DNA of 64,000 bases from assembly GCA_965218625.1 (NCBI GenBank), contig CBDCLG010000017.1, forward strand, positions 186,001 through 250,000. Reading direction: 5' to 3'. Made by a program: the position numbers and the translations under genes. Positions within the stretch are counted from its first letter, which is position 1. Each line of letters starts with the position of its first letter. Positions 41,323 through 50,600 of the stretch are shown in pieces. A model generated the notes under the pieces. That model was not told the DNA's origin. It ran no database searches and saw only the letters and a program-made list of their open reading frames with translations. The stretch comes from Bin5 sp965218625 (GTDB lineage: Bacteria > Chloroflexota > Anaerolineae > Caldilineales > Caldilineaceae).

Positions 41323-42687
41323 TTACTGCAGGCGCCGCTGCCGGCCAGCGGCGGCAGATCTGCCGCCGCGGCCGTGGCACTGCTTGAACTTGCGGCCGCT
41401 CCCGCAGGGGCAGGGATCGTTGCGGCCCGCGCCGGCGAATATGGCGTCCTGTTTGCGCTCCTCTTCGGCCAGGTGCTGCATGATGTTGGCCGGCGCCCGC
41501 TGCTGGCGCAGCTGCTCGCTCATATAGTTCATGTACGGGCGCACGTGGTTGAAAAAGGCGCGATAGCCGGCGCACAGATAGTTCAAACCCGGTTCGCCGT
41601 CGGGCGTGTTGATGAAGCGGTTCTTGGGACAGCCGCCGTTGCAGACGAAGCGCACCTCGCATTCCAGGCAGTAGTTGGGCAGGCTGTCGCGCTTGTGCGT
41701 GCCGAATTCCTGCTGCCGCGCCGAGCCGACCATCTCGATCAGCGGGATCTCCTCGATGTTGCCCAGCAGGTAGTTCGGCTCGACGTAATGATCGCAGGAG
41801 AAGAGGTCGCCGTTGTGCTCCATCGCCAGCGCCGAGCCGCACGTCTCTTCAAAGATGCAGAGACCGGGCCGGTGTCCGGCGTAACCGGCCAGGGCCACGT
41901 CGAAGATCTGCACGAAGACTTTGCCGACGTCGCGGCGCACCCACTCCTCGAAGATCCGGATCAGAAAGTCGCCGTACTGCTCGGCCGTGACCGAGCGGTC
42001 CTTGACCGTGTTGCCCTCCTGGTAGCCGGTGTCGTTGTCACGTTCGACGATCGGGATGAACTGCATGAACTCGGTCTTGACCTCGTCACGCAGGAAGCGG
42101 TAGACCTCGAGCGGGTGCGGCGCGTTGGCGGCGTGGACGGTCGTCAGGATGTTGAAGCGCACCTTGTGCTTCTGCAGCAGCCGCGCGGCGCGCATCACCT
42201 TCTCCCACGTCGGCTGCCCGCCCTTGTCGACGCGGTAGAAGTCGTGCAGCTCGCGCGGGCCGTCCATGCTAAGGCCGATCAGAAAGTCGCTCTTGTGGAG
42301 AAACTCGCACCACTCTTCGTCGAGGAGGGTGCCGTTCGTCTGCAGCGCGTTTTCGACCTGCATGCCCGGCTTCTTGTGCTTCTGCTGGAACTCGACCGCC
42401 TTTTTGAAGAAATCCAGCCCCATCAGCGTCGGCTCTCCGCCCTGCCAGGCGAAGGTAACTTCCGGCACCTGCTGCGCCTCGATATACTGCCGCGTGTACT
42501 CCTCCAGCATCGGTTCGGACATACGGAACTCGCTGTCCGGGTACATGAACTCCTTGCTGAGGAAGTAGCAGTAGTGGCAGTCGAGGTTGCAGATGGCGCC
42601 GCGCGGTTTGAGCATGATATGGAACGCCGGCGGCGGCGCGATCTCGGTCTGGGGCGTTGAGTCGAGCAGCGCTATCGATTGGGACAT
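41323..42687 (-). CDS. Radical-SAM/SPASM protein (anaerobic sulfatase-maturase-like) with C-terminal SEC-C motif
   Basis: Iron-sulfur enzyme of 454 aa. The radical-SAM cluster motif is CNLDCHYC (Cys33, Cys37, Cys40). The GGEPTL motif and QTNGTLL strand follow, then SPASM auxiliary-cluster cysteines (CGSALAMEHNGDLFSCDHY, CLECEVRFVCNGGCPKNRF). This matches anaerobic sulfatase-maturating enzymes, which form formylglycine. A SEC-C zinc motif (NDPCPCGSGRKFKQCHG) is fused near the C-terminus. No sulfatase lies in the window. It follows the Gfo/Idh dehydrogenase by about 77 nt and a short heptamer array. Confidence 0.88.
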   Translation of the reverse strand: MSQSIALLDSTPQTEIAPPPAFHIMLKPRGAICNLDCHYCYFLSKEFMYPDSEFRMSEPMLEEYTRQYIEAQQVPEVTFAWQGGEPTLMGLDFFKKAVEFQQKHKKPGMQVENALQTNGTLLDEEWCEFLHKSDFLIGLSMDGPRELHDFYRVDKGGQPTWEKVMRAARLLQKHKVRFNILTTVHAANAPHPLEVYRFLRDEVKTEFMQFIPIVERDNDTGYQEGNTVKDRSVTAEQYGDFLIRIFEEWVRRDVGKVFVQIFDVALAGYAGHRPGLCIFEETCGSALAMEHNGDLFSCDHYVEPNYLLGNIEEIPLIEMVGSARQQEFGTHKRDSLPNYCLECEVRFVCNGGCPKNRFINTPDGEPGLNYLCAGYRAFFNHVRPYMNYMSEQLRQQRAPANIMQHLAEEERKQDAIFAGAGRNDPCPCGSGRKFKQCHGRGGRSAAAGRQRRLQ

Positions 42688-42736
42688 TTAGAGAATTCTC
42701 TCCACCTCACCGTCAAGACAAGAGTGAACCGTGTTG

Positions 42737-42764
42737 ACTGGCAACTGACCACCGGCCGCTGACC
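42737..42764. repeat. Short heptamer array
   Basis: ACTGGCA, ACTGACC, ACCGGCC, GCTGACC in 7-bp phase between the Gfo/Idh stop and the radical-SAM start. Confidence 0.7.
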
Positions 42765-43916
42765 TTACACCTCCAGCGGCTGCACCTCCACCCAGCGGCG
42801 CTCCTGCCACGCCTGGTAGCCGAGCTCGGCCAGCTGCACGCCCTTGGCGCCCTCGACCAGGGTATGCTCGAACGGCTCGCCCTTGACCGCGTGGCGCAGG
42901 AACATCTCCCATTCGATCTTGAAGGCGTTGTCGTAGGGATTGTTGTTCGGCATCCACTCCCAGGTGTCGTAGAAAGGGATCGGCTGCGGGATATCCGGGT
43001 TCCAGACCGGCTTGGGCGTGAAGGCGTCGCCCTGCACGGCGCACTCGCGCAGCCCGGCCACCGCGCTGCCGCGCGTGCCGTCCACCTGGACCGTCAACAG
43101 GTCGTCGCGGCGCACGCGCACGCACCATGAGGAGTTGAAGTTGCAGATGATGCCGTTCTCCAGCTCGAAGGCGGCGTAGGCCGCGTCGTCGGCGTCGGCG
43201 TCGTAGATCTCGCCCTGCTCGTCGATACGCTCCGGCACGTGCGTCGCCGCGATGCACGAGAGCCGCTTGATCGGCCCGAACAGGTTGTCGATGACGTAGC
43301 GCCAGTGCGCGAACATATCCAGGACGATGCCGCCGCTCTCCGATTTCTTGTAGTTCCAGGAAGGGCGCTGCGCCGGCTGGTCCTTGCCATCGAAGACCCA
43401 GTAGCCGAACTCGCCGCGCACCGCCACGATGCGGCCGAAGAACCCGGTGTCGATCAGGTAGCGCAGCTTGAGCAGACCGGGCAGGAACAGCTTGTCCTGC
43501 ACGACCCCGTTGGGGACGCCGGCGTCGATCGCCGCCCGCGCCAGCTTGAGCGCATCGGCAGTGTTGGCCGCGGTCGGCTTCTCGCAGTAGACCGCCTTGC
43601 CGGCCTCGATCGCCTTCAGCGTGTTCGGCACGCGCAGATTGGTCGCCAGCGCGTCAAAGTAGACCTGGTTGCGCCCGTCGGCCAGCGCCTCGTCCAGGTT
43701 GGTCGTCCAGTTGCTCACATTGTGCGCGGCGGAGAGATGCTTCAGCTTGTCCGGGTTGCGGCCGACCAGCACCGGCTCCGGCATGATGCGGTCGCCGTCA
43801 CTCGTAGACACACCGCCCTGCTCGCGGATCGCCAGAATCGAGCGGACCAGATGCTGATTCGTGCCCATGCGCCCGGTGACGCCGTTCAGAATGACACCAA
43901 CTGCTACTTCAGCCAT
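42765..43916 (-). CDS. Gfo/Idh/MocA-family sugar dehydrogenase
   Basis: NAD(P)-dependent oxidoreductase of 383 aa. The N-terminal Rossmann segment is unusual (GVILNGVTGRMGTNQH). The catalytic lysine motif AVYCEKPTA is intact. The C-terminal domain shows SGGIVLDMFAHWRYVIDNLFG with the substrate-site Asp/His. It sits between a sugar-isomerase-like gene and the radical-SAM gene. The substrate is probably a sugar or cyclitol but is not determinable. Confidence 0.85.
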   Translation of the reverse strand: MAEVAVGVILNGVTGRMGTNQHLVRSILAIREQGGVSTSDGDRIMPEPVLVGRNPDKLKHLSAAHNVSNWTTNLDEALADGRNQVYFDALATNLRVPNTLKAIEAGKAVYCEKPTAANTADALKLARAAIDAGVPNGVVQDKLFLPGLLKLRYLIDTGFFGRIVAVRGEFGYWVFDGKDQPAQRPSWNYKKSESGGIVLDMFAHWRYVIDNLFGPIKRLSCIAATHVPERIDEQGEIYDADADDAAYAAFELENGIICNFNSSWCVRVRRDDLLTVQVDGTRGSAVAGLRECAVQGDAFTPKPVWNPDIPQPIPFYDTWEWMPNNNPYDNAFKIEWEMFLRHAVKGEPFEHTLVEGAKGVQLAELGYQAWQERRWVEVQPLEV

Positions 43917-43945
43917 AAGCGGGAAAAACTCCTGTCAGCTGCCGG

Positions 43946-44761
43946 TTATGAATGCGTTGTATATGCCTCGACGATCCGCCCGAGGAACTGCTCCTGGTCC
44001 ATCGCCCAGTAGCGGTCCGAGAAGATCTCCGCCTCATTATACCCGTCGAATCCGGCCTCCTCAACCCAGCCGCGAATTTGGGGAATGTCGATGCAGCCCT
44101 CGCCCATCAGCCCGCGATCGTTGAGCAGATCTTCGGTCGGCGTGCGCCAGTCGCAGACGTGGAAGGCGAACAGCTTGCTCATCCGCCCGCAGCGGCGGAT
44201 CTGCGCCTGCAGGTCGGGGTCCCACCACAGGTGGTAGACATCCACGACCACACCGACGAAGGGCGAACCGATCGTTTCAGCCATATCATTGGCCTGCGCC
44301 ATGGTGTTGATCGCCGAGCGGCTGTCGGCGTACATCGGATGCAACGGCTCGATGCCCAGCCTGACCCCCGCGGCCTGCGCATCGGGCAGGACCGCCTCGA
44401 TCCCGTCGCGGATCTGCGCGCGGCTGACATCGAGCGGCTGACCGGGCACTGCGCCGCAGACGAGGACGACCAGCGGTGCGCCCAGGGTTGCGGCCTCTTC
44501 GATGGCGCGGCGGTTGTCGTCGAGCGCTTCCTGCCGCGCCGCGGCCGTCTGCGCCGGGAAGAAGCCGCCGCGGCAGAGCGAGACGACCGCCATGCCCGCG
44601 TCGCGGATCCGTTGACCGGCCGCGGCGATATCCCGCCCCTCCAGCGCGTCGCGCCAGACCGTCATTCCGGCGACGCCGCGCGCGCTGAACCGTTCGATCG
44701 CCGTCTCGATCGGCCAGGGCTTGGTTGTAATCGTGTGAATGCAGATTCGACTCAAGTCCAT
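43946..44761 (-). CDS. Sugar phosphate isomerase/epimerase-like TIM-barrel protein
   Basis: AP-endonuclease-2 superfamily protein of 271 aa. Metal-site residues are suggested by GIEPLHP (Glu), VVDVYHLWWDP (Asp/His), FHVCDW (His/Asp) and YNEAEIFSD (Glu). AGGACGG precedes the ATG. It lies 29 nt upstream of the Gfo/Idh gene, a common pairing in inositol and rare-sugar pathways. Confidence 0.85.
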   Translation of the reverse strand: MDLSRICIHTITTKPWPIETAIERFSARGVAGMTVWRDALEGRDIAAAGQRIRDAGMAVVSLCRGGFFPAQTAAARQEALDDNRRAIEEAATLGAPLVVLVCGAVPGQPLDVSRAQIRDGIEAVLPDAQAAGVRLGIEPLHPMYADSRSAINTMAQANDMAETIGSPFVGVVVDVYHLWWDPDLQAQIRRCGRMSKLFAFHVCDWRTPTEDLLNDRGLMGEGCIDIPQIRGWVEEAGFDGYNEAEIFSDRYWAMDQEQFLGRIVEAYTTHS

Positions 44762-44812
44762 TTATCCGTCCTGAAAATCTCTTGCGCCCCAAAAACCGGG
44801 CGAGAGGTGTCC

Positions 44813-44889
44813 ACCGGGCACTGGCCACCGGCCACTGACTACTGGCTACTGACCACCGGCTACTGGCCTCTGACAACCGCCCACTCCCC
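44813..44889. repeat. Eleven-unit heptamer array overlapping the NFACT 3' end
   Basis: AC[CT] recurs at 44813, 44820, 44827, 44834, 44841, 44848, 44855, 44862, 44876 and 44883, with a TCT in the 44869 slot: eleven phased heptamers such as ACCGGGC, ACTGGCC, ACCGGCC and ACTGACT. The NFACT stop (44860) lies inside the array, so the last residues of that protein (GGEWAVVRGQ) are coded by it. Confidence 0.92.
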
Positions 44890-46719
44890 GCCCTCTCTTG
44901 GCAGCTCGGCGGCCACGCTGAGCGTCTCCTCGCTGCGGTAATGCACCAGCCCCGGGCGCTCGCCGGCCATGCGGGTGACAAAGCGCCGCCGTGTCAGCGC
45001 GACCGCGACGCCGGCGTTGCCCCGCTGACGCGAGTGCCAGGCGGCAAGCTGCGCCGCGACTGTACGCGTTGCATTGGAGACCGGTTGACCGCCGCAGCGG
45101 ATGACGACATGGGAGCCCGGACCATCGCGCACGTGCAGCCACAGGTCGTCCCGGGCCGCCTGCTTGAAGGTAACGATCTCATTCTGACGGGCGTTGCGTC
45201 CCACCAGGATCGGGAACCCTTCGGGCGAGAGAAACCGCAGCGGCTGTGAGCGGTCCGGCGGCGTTCTGTCGCGGCGCTTGGGGCGCTCTCTCAGCCAGCC
45301 CGCCTGCCGCAGCGCCTCGCGCACTGCGACGATCTCGGGCTGGTTCTGCGCCAGCGCCAGGTCGCTCTCCAGCTGTTGCAGATAGGCCTCGTCCGCTTCC
45401 AGCGCGGCGCGGCGCCGGGGGATGAAGCGGGCCGCCCGCTCCAGTTTGGCGGCGCGGTCGAACATGCGCTCGGCCTGCTCCACCGGCGTTCGTTTGCGGT
45501 CGAGCGGCACCGCCAGTTCGCCCTCCTCGGCTTCGGACGGCACGACCAGTGTCAGAATTCCGTCAGGCGCTCGCCGCAGCCCGGCCCAGCCATCCTGCAG
45601 GCTGAGCTCCTCCTGCGCGCCGGGACGCGCCATCGCCTGCGTTATCTGGCTGGAGAGCGCCAGCAGCCACTCGGCCTGGGTGCGCACCCGTTCCGGCTCG
45701 CCGGGTTCCGGCTCATCGGCGGCCAGCGCGCGCAGTTGACGCTGCACGCGCGCCCGCGCCTGCCGGATCAACGCGGCCACGCCGCCGCGCACGCCGGCGT
45801 ACTCGTCGCGCGCGGAAGAAGCGTCCCGCTCCTGCGCGGCGTAGAAGGCAGCCACCGCCGCGCAGACCGAATCCGTCTGCGCGAAATCCCCGCGGAAATG
45901 AAGCTCGTAGGGCGCAAACGCGACGACGCCTTCCTCCTCCTCCACGGCGATGCCGGGCGTCCATTCGCCTTTGTCGGCCAGCGACCAGAGGCCGCTGAGC
46001 GCCGCGCGCGCCTGCGCGAACGCTTCGGCCGTCACGGTCGCGTCGGCGTCTCCGGTTGCCCGCCAAGCCGCCTCTCTCGCCAGCGTCGGACTGACGCCGG
46101 CGTAGCGGCTGAGCAGGCCGCGCCACAGGTGCGCGGGCCGGGATTGGCCGTCGTCTCCATCTGCCGGACTTTCGGCGCCAACCGCCTGCGGCTCTTCTCT
46201 CTCCTCGACCGGCGGATTTCTGTCCTGCGGTGGCGGCAGTTGATAGGCACGGCGCGGCAGAAGGACGCGTTGCGCGTTTTGGCCGGCGGGCACGCGCACC
46301 AGCGCGTCCAGGATGCGGCCATCGGCGTTCATCAGAACGAGATTGCTCAGCTGGCCGATCGGCTCGACCGCGAGCGTGGTGGCGCCGTGTTGGGGATGTT
46401 GGAAACGCAGGAAGAGAACGCGTTCAAATCGCACCGGCAGCTCGACAGCTTGCAGCCGCGCGCTGCGCACGTATTTACGCAGCAACAGAAGCAACGGCGT
46501 CTCCTTGGGCACGCCCCGCCGCGGCTTATGCTCGAGCAGATGAATGCGGCTGGCCTGCGGATGCGCCGACAGCAACAGGTAGCGCCGCTCCTGGTGGGCA
46601 TAGACCTCCAGCGCAACGCTGCGGCTGTCCGGCAGGACCACCTGCTGCACACGGCCGCCCGCAACCGTCTGTCTCAGTTCGTCGGCCACCGCCGCCAATG
46701 TCAACGCGTCAAAATGCAT
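44860..46719 (-). CDS. rqcH: NFACT / Rqc2-homolog ribosome-quality-control protein
   Basis: RqcH-type protein of 619 aa that binds obstructed 50S subunits and directs alanine tailing. The NFACT-N domain opens MHFDALTLAAVADELRQTVAGG; a helical/coiled middle with HhH character follows; the NFACT-R domain is clear at ILVGRNARQNEIVTF, DDLWLHVRDGPGSHVVIR and ALTRRRFVTR. An internal acidic linker around residues 165-195 is longer than usual. An extended -10 promoter lies about 100 nt upstream. Confidence 0.9.
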   Translation of the reverse strand: MHFDALTLAAVADELRQTVAGGRVQQVVLPDSRSVALEVYAHQERRYLLLSAHPQASRIHLLEHKPRRGVPKETPLLLLLRKYVRSARLQAVELPVRFERVLFLRFQHPQHGATTLAVEPIGQLSNLVLMNADGRILDALVRVPAGQNAQRVLLPRRAYQLPPPQDRNPPVEEREEPQAVGAESPADGDDGQSRPAHLWRGLLSRYAGVSPTLAREAAWRATGDADATVTAEAFAQARAALSGLWSLADKGEWTPGIAVEEEEGVVAFAPYELHFRGDFAQTDSVCAAVAAFYAAQERDASSARDEYAGVRGGVAALIRQARARVQRQLRALAADEPEPGEPERVRTQAEWLLALSSQITQAMARPGAQEELSLQDGWAGLRRAPDGILTLVVPSEAEEGELAVPLDRKRTPVEQAERMFDRAAKLERAARFIPRRRAALEADEAYLQQLESDLALAQNQPEIVAVREALRQAGWLRERPKRRDRTPPDRSQPLRFLSPEGFPILVGRNARQNEIVTFKQAARDDLWLHVRDGPGSHVVIRCGGQPVSNATRTVAAQLAAWHSRQRGNAGVAVALTRRRFVTRMAGERPGLVHYRSEETLSVAAELPREGGEWAVVRGQ

Positions 46720-46761
46720 GCCAGGAGATGTGTCCGCCCTACAGAAGTCAGGCTATCGGTC

Positions 46762-46782
46762 ACTGCAAACCGACCACTGAGA
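46762..46782. repeat. Short heptamer run upstream of the NFACT gene
   Basis: ACTGCAA, ACCGACC, ACTGAGA in 7-bp phase. Only three units; included because phase and consensus match the other arrays. Confidence 0.5.
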
Positions 46783-46815
46783 AGCGCACTTTCGGGAAGG
46801 GCAAATGAGAGTGTA

Positions 46816-46824
46816 AGGATAGCA
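46816..46824 (-). promoter_or_regulatory. Extended -10 promoter for the NFACT operon
   Basis: Minus strand TGCTATCCT, sharing the longer string GCTATGCTAT with the rpsF promoter. The -35 is poor. The leader would be about 90 nt. Confidence 0.45.
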
Positions 46825-46924
46825 TAGCGGACGCGCACGGCGTAATCCATATCTCATGCTGTGCCTGCTTCAGAGTCCTCTTCGGACTGCGCAGATCGCA
46901 AAAGTGAGGGTGTTTCGCTTGTTG

Positions 46925-46930
46925 TATAAT
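46925..46930 (+). promoter_or_regulatory. Consensus -10 hexamer upstream of the PA14 protein gene
   Basis: A perfect TATAAT about 120 nt before the ATG at 47054. No convincing -35 lies at 16-18 nt. The rest of the gap between the divergent NFACT and PA14 genes shows no other gene. Confidence 0.4.
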
Positions 46931-47053
46931 CATCCGTTACGGTGTACCATAAACTTTCCCGCAGCGGACGTTTTGGGCAAACACGGTGATCCTCGGCCGG
47001 CGGCGTTGACTCCTCACGAACCGTTGTCCACCGATCACCGCAAGGAGAAGGCG

Positions 47054-48991
47054 ATGCAGGGAAGCAGACGGGACCGGGTTGACAGCTTGAGGCGGTTCAG
47101 CCGCCTTTGGGAACGGAAGGTCGTGGACAGGCGCGTTGCCTGGAGCGCCGTCGTCCTTCTGGCTCTTTGCGCGCTCTCGGTTCTGGCGCTGAACTCTGCC
47201 GATGTCTTCGCCCATGACTCCACCACTACCTGGGAAGCCAAATACTGGAGCAATGCAACGCTGACCGGCGACCCTGTGATCTTGCGACAGGATGCAACGC
47301 TCAACTTCGACTGGGGCGAGGACTCGCCGGGCACAGGCGTTCCGATAGATAATTTTTCGGCCCGCTGGGTGCGTCATCTCAACATCGCGGCCGACGATGC
47401 CGGCACCTACATCTTCACCGTCTCAGTCGACGACGGCGTGCGCCTCTATGTGGACGATGAACTGATCATCGAAAGCTGGATCGTACAGGCGAAGGCCACC
47501 TACAAGGCCACAGTCTCGCTGTCAGAAGGACAGCACGACGTGCGCGTCGACTACTATGAGTCGACCGGCGAAGCTTCGATAGCCGTAAGCTGGGCGCGCG
47601 AGCCGGAGCTTCCCACCACCTACTGGCAGGGCGAGTATTTCAACAACAGCACACTTGAGGGAACGCCGCATCTGACACGCGGGGACGCCCGCATCGGCTT
47701 TGACTGGGGTGAGGGAAGTCCCGCTGACGGCCTCAATGCCGACGGTTTCTCCGTGCGCTGGGGCAGGAAGCTGCAGCTGCCGGCGGGGGACTACCGCTTT
47801 ACGGTCACGGTGGACGACGGCGTGCGCCTCTCTGTCGGGGACAGAACGCTGATCGATCAGTGGCAGGAGCAAGCCGCGACATCCTTCTCCCAGATCATTT
47901 ACCTCGACGGTGACCCCGTTATCGTGCGCATGGAGTATTTCGAATCAACCGGTGAGGCGGAAGCAAGTCTCACCTGGCACAGCCTGGATATTACGCCGAC
48001 AACAACGCCGACCTCGGACGGGACGGCGCTGCCAACCTCAACCCCGGCCATTACGGTCACCGCGACCATTACGCCCACTGCCACCGCCACGCCCACGCCG
48101 GCAACGCCGACTCCCTCGCCGACCGCGACGCCGGCCATCGCATGGCAGGCGCAATACTGGAACAACCGCAACCTCGAAGGCGATCCCGCGCTCACCCAGT
48201 CGGAGTCCGACATCGACTACAACTGGGGAGAGGGCTCACCCGCCGGCCTCAACGCCGACAGCTTCTCCGCCCGCTGGGCCGGCCAAGTCACTCTCGATGC
48301 TGACGAATACCGCTTCGATGTCGTCGCCGACGACGGCGTACGTCTCTATCTCAACGGCGTTAAACGGATCGAGGCCTGGAGCGATCACGCGGCCACTTCC
48401 TACTACTATACGCTGCAACACACCGGCGGAAATCTGAGCATCGTCCTCGAATACTATGAACACCTGGAATCGGCGCAGGTGCAGTTCAGCTGGGGCGTCG
48501 TACTGCCCGCCACGCCGACACCCACGCCAACGGCGACACCGACCGCGACAGCCACGCCCGATCCAAGAGCGACCGTGATCGTCGACGACCAGGACACTGG
48601 CTTCCAGCAGGGCGGTCTCTCCACCACGTGGAGAGAGGAAAGCGAAGGATACTCGGACCATCTCTACTGGACCAACAACAACGACAAGACCCGCAGCGGG
48701 TACAACTGGGGCCAGTGGTCTCCGACACTGGACGCAGCCAGCTACGAGGTCTTTGTATACATCCCTGGAAACCATGCGACGACCACCAACGCGCGTTACT
48801 GGATCTCCCACTCCGGCGGCTTCACCCTGCGCGAAATCAATCAATCCCTCTATTCCGCGCAGTGGGTCTCGCTGGGCACCTACGTCTTCAACGGCAACGA
48901 CGAGGATTACATCACTCTCTCCGACGTAACCTACGAGACGTTCCTCTCCACAAAAGTGGCCTGGGATGCGATCAAGTGGGAAAAGCAATAA
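47054..48991 (+). CDS. Secreted PA14-repeat protein with golvesin-like C-terminal domain
   Basis: Exported surface protein of 645 aa. The ATG at 47054 follows AAGGAG by 6 nt. A signal anchor (VAWSAVVLLALCALSVLALN) is followed by two adjacent PA14 domains (starting TWEAKYWSNATLTGDPV and TYWQGEYFNNSTLEGTPH), a Thr/Pro linker, a third PA14 domain (WQAQYWNNRNLEGDP), a second Thr/Pro linker, and a final beta domain (VIVDDQDTGFQQGGLSTTW to the end) resembling golvesin/Xly carbohydrate-binding modules. Each PA14 unit has the D-D-G-V-R-L core. Glycan binding is likely; no catalytic domain is present. Confidence 0.85.
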   Translation: MQGSRRDRVDSLRRFSRLWERKVVDRRVAWSAVVLLALCALSVLALNSADVFAHDSTTTWEAKYWSNATLTGDPVILRQDATLNFDWGEDSPGTGVPIDNFSARWVRHLNIAADDAGTYIFTVSVDDGVRLYVDDELIIESWIVQAKATYKATVSLSEGQHDVRVDYYESTGEASIAVSWAREPELPTTYWQGEYFNNSTLEGTPHLTRGDARIGFDWGEGSPADGLNADGFSVRWGRKLQLPAGDYRFTVTVDDGVRLSVGDRTLIDQWQEQAATSFSQIIYLDGDPVIVRMEYFESTGEAEASLTWHSLDITPTTTPTSDGTALPTSTPAITVTATITPTATATPTPATPTPSPTATPAIAWQAQYWNNRNLEGDPALTQSESDIDYNWGEGSPAGLNADSFSARWAGQVTLDADEYRFDVVADDGVRLYLNGVKRIEAWSDHAATSYYYTLQHTGGNLSIVLEYYEHLESAQVQFSWGVVLPATPTPTPTATPTATATPDPRATVIVDDQDTGFQQGGLSTTWREESEGYSDHLYWTNNNDKTRSGYNWGQWSPTLDAASYEVFVYIPGNHATTTNARYWISHSGGFTLREINQSLYSAQWVSLGTYVFNGNDEDYITLSDVTYETFLSTKVAWDAIKWEKQ

Positions 48992-49064
48992 TCTCCGCTT
49001 CCCAGCGGCCGGTTCCCGCCGACCTTAAACCAGCTGCGGCAACCACAGTTGAGGAGCAATGCTG

Positions 49065-50066
49065 ATGCGACTGGTCCAGTTTCGCGCCGAGTCCGGCAGA
49101 CGCCGCGTGGCAATGGTCGAAAATGAGGAAACACTGCGCCTTCTCGACGGCACAGAGAGCGTCTATGAACTGGCCCGTCAGGCCGGACGCAGCGGACAGC
49201 CGCTGGCCGAGCTGGCTGAGGAGAAGTTGAGCGATCAGCGCGTGGAATACGGCCCCATCGTCACAGGGAAACGGCTCCTGCCGCCGCTCGATCACCCCGA
49301 CCCGGCCCGCCTCTTCATCAGCGGCACGGGTCTCGATCATCTGGGCAGCGCCCAGGCACGCGACGCGATGCACCAGCAGCTGAACGCCGACGAAGAGGAG
49401 ACGCTGACCGATTCGATGCGCATGTTCCGCCTGGGGCTGGAAGGCGGCAAACCGGCGGCCGGGCAGGTCGGCGTCGCGCCCGAGTGGTTCTACAAGGGGG
49501 ATGGCCGCTGGCTCGTGCCGCCGGAACATCCGCTGACGAAGCCCGCTTTTGCCCTCGAGGGCAGCGAAGAGCCCGAGCTGGTCGGATGTTACCTGATCGA
49601 CGACGACGGCGCCGTGCTGCGCGTCGGCTTCACGCTCGGCAACGAGTTCTCCGACCATGTGCTGGAAAAGAAGAACTATCTCTACCTGGCCCACTCCAAG
49701 CTGCGCCAAAGCTCCTGCGGGCCGGAGCTGCTGCTGGGCGATCCGCCGGCCCATATCGAGGGCACCGCCCGCATTGTGCGCGATGGCAGCGAGCTCTGGT
49801 CGGCGCCCTTCCTGACCGGCGAAGCCAACATGACCCACAGCCTCGCCAATATCCAGCACCACCACTTCAAATACGCGCCCTTCCGCACACCCGGCGACGT
49901 CCATCTCCACTTCTACGGCACAGCCACCCTCAGCTTCGCCGCCGGCATCAAGACCCAGCCCGGCGACGTCTTCGAAATCAGCGCGCCCGACTTTGGCCGC
50001 CCGCTGCGCAACGAGCTGATCGACACGCCGGATGCCGACCGGTTGGTACCCGTACGGACACTGTGA
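49065..50066 (+). CDS. Fumarylacetoacetate-hydrolase-superfamily protein, AraD1/GguC-like
   Basis: Probable sugar-acid dehydratase or hydrolase of 333 aa. The ATG at 49065 is preferred over one 6 nt earlier because GAGGAG (49051-49056) gives proper spacing. FAH-fold landmarks include LFISGTGLDHLGSA, PEWFYKGDGRWLVPP, GFTLGNEFSDHVLEKKNYLY and SKLRQSSCGPELLLG, with the acidic metal site around PELVGCYLIDDDG. AraD1-type proteins act on 2-keto-3-deoxy sugar acids. It stands with no obvious sugar-acid partner on this strand. Confidence 0.8.
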   Translation: MRLVQFRAESGRRRVAMVENEETLRLLDGTESVYELARQAGRSGQPLAELAEEKLSDQRVEYGPIVTGKRLLPPLDHPDPARLFISGTGLDHLGSAQARDAMHQQLNADEEETLTDSMRMFRLGLEGGKPAAGQVGVAPEWFYKGDGRWLVPPEHPLTKPAFALEGSEEPELVGCYLIDDDGAVLRVGFTLGNEFSDHVLEKKNYLYLAHSKLRQSSCGPELLLGDPPAHIEGTARIVRDGSELWSAPFLTGEANMTHSLANIQHHHFKYAPFRTPGDVHLHFYGTATLSFAAGIKTQPGDVFEISAPDFGRPLRNELIDTPDADRLVPVRTL

Positions 50067-50213
50067 CCAATTTCAGTCCCGGAATGGAAATTCACGAAGT
50101 GCGATATCGCCGCAAAGCCTGCTGCTCGCGGCGATCGTACTTCCCTGAGCCAAGAATTTAGCGTTCACGCCCGTCAATGGCGATTGGGCAGTAGACAAGC
50201 AAAGGAGCTTGCC

Positions 50214-50588
50214 TTGGCAATCAAACGATTCTATCTGATCATCCTGCTGGTCCCGATAGTCCTGTTCATGCTGGTCGCAATTTGGGGATTCGTAAGCGTG
50301 GATTGCGGGAGCGAAGCTTTTTTTGAGAATGAGATCGAGTGCGAAGATCGCATCCTTGCAGTTCCCGTTCATGCCGGCCTGGCGATTATCGGGACAGTCG
50401 TCCTTCTGAATTACGTCTTAGCGTGGCAGGACCGAAATCAAAGGGCAGACGTGGGCGCGATGACGGTTCTCGGGTTAGGTCTGCTCGTAATACTTTTGGC
50501 CTTTCTTGGTGTATTTCCGTTTGAAGGCTCCTGGCCCGGCCGTCCGAGCTGCACAGCGCCCCTGACCTCCTGCTACCAGTCAAACTAA
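50214..50588 (+). CDS. Small three-helix membrane protein
   Basis: Hypothetical membrane protein of 124 aa. A TTG at 50214 is used because AAAGGAG lies 6 nt upstream; no ATG in frame is better placed. Three hydrophobic segments (FYLIILLVPIVLFMLVAIWG, HAGLAIIGTVVLLNYVLAW, TVLGLGLLVILLAFLGVF) and four cysteines outside them. No family recognised. Confidence 0.55.
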   Translation: MAIKRFYLIILLVPIVLFMLVAIWGFVSVDCGSEAFFENEIECEDRILAVPVHAGLAIIGTVVLLNYVLAWQDRNQRADVGAMTVLGLGLLVILLAFLGVFPFEGSWPGRPSCTAPLTSCYQSN

Positions 50589-50600
50589 ACCCCCCATCCC

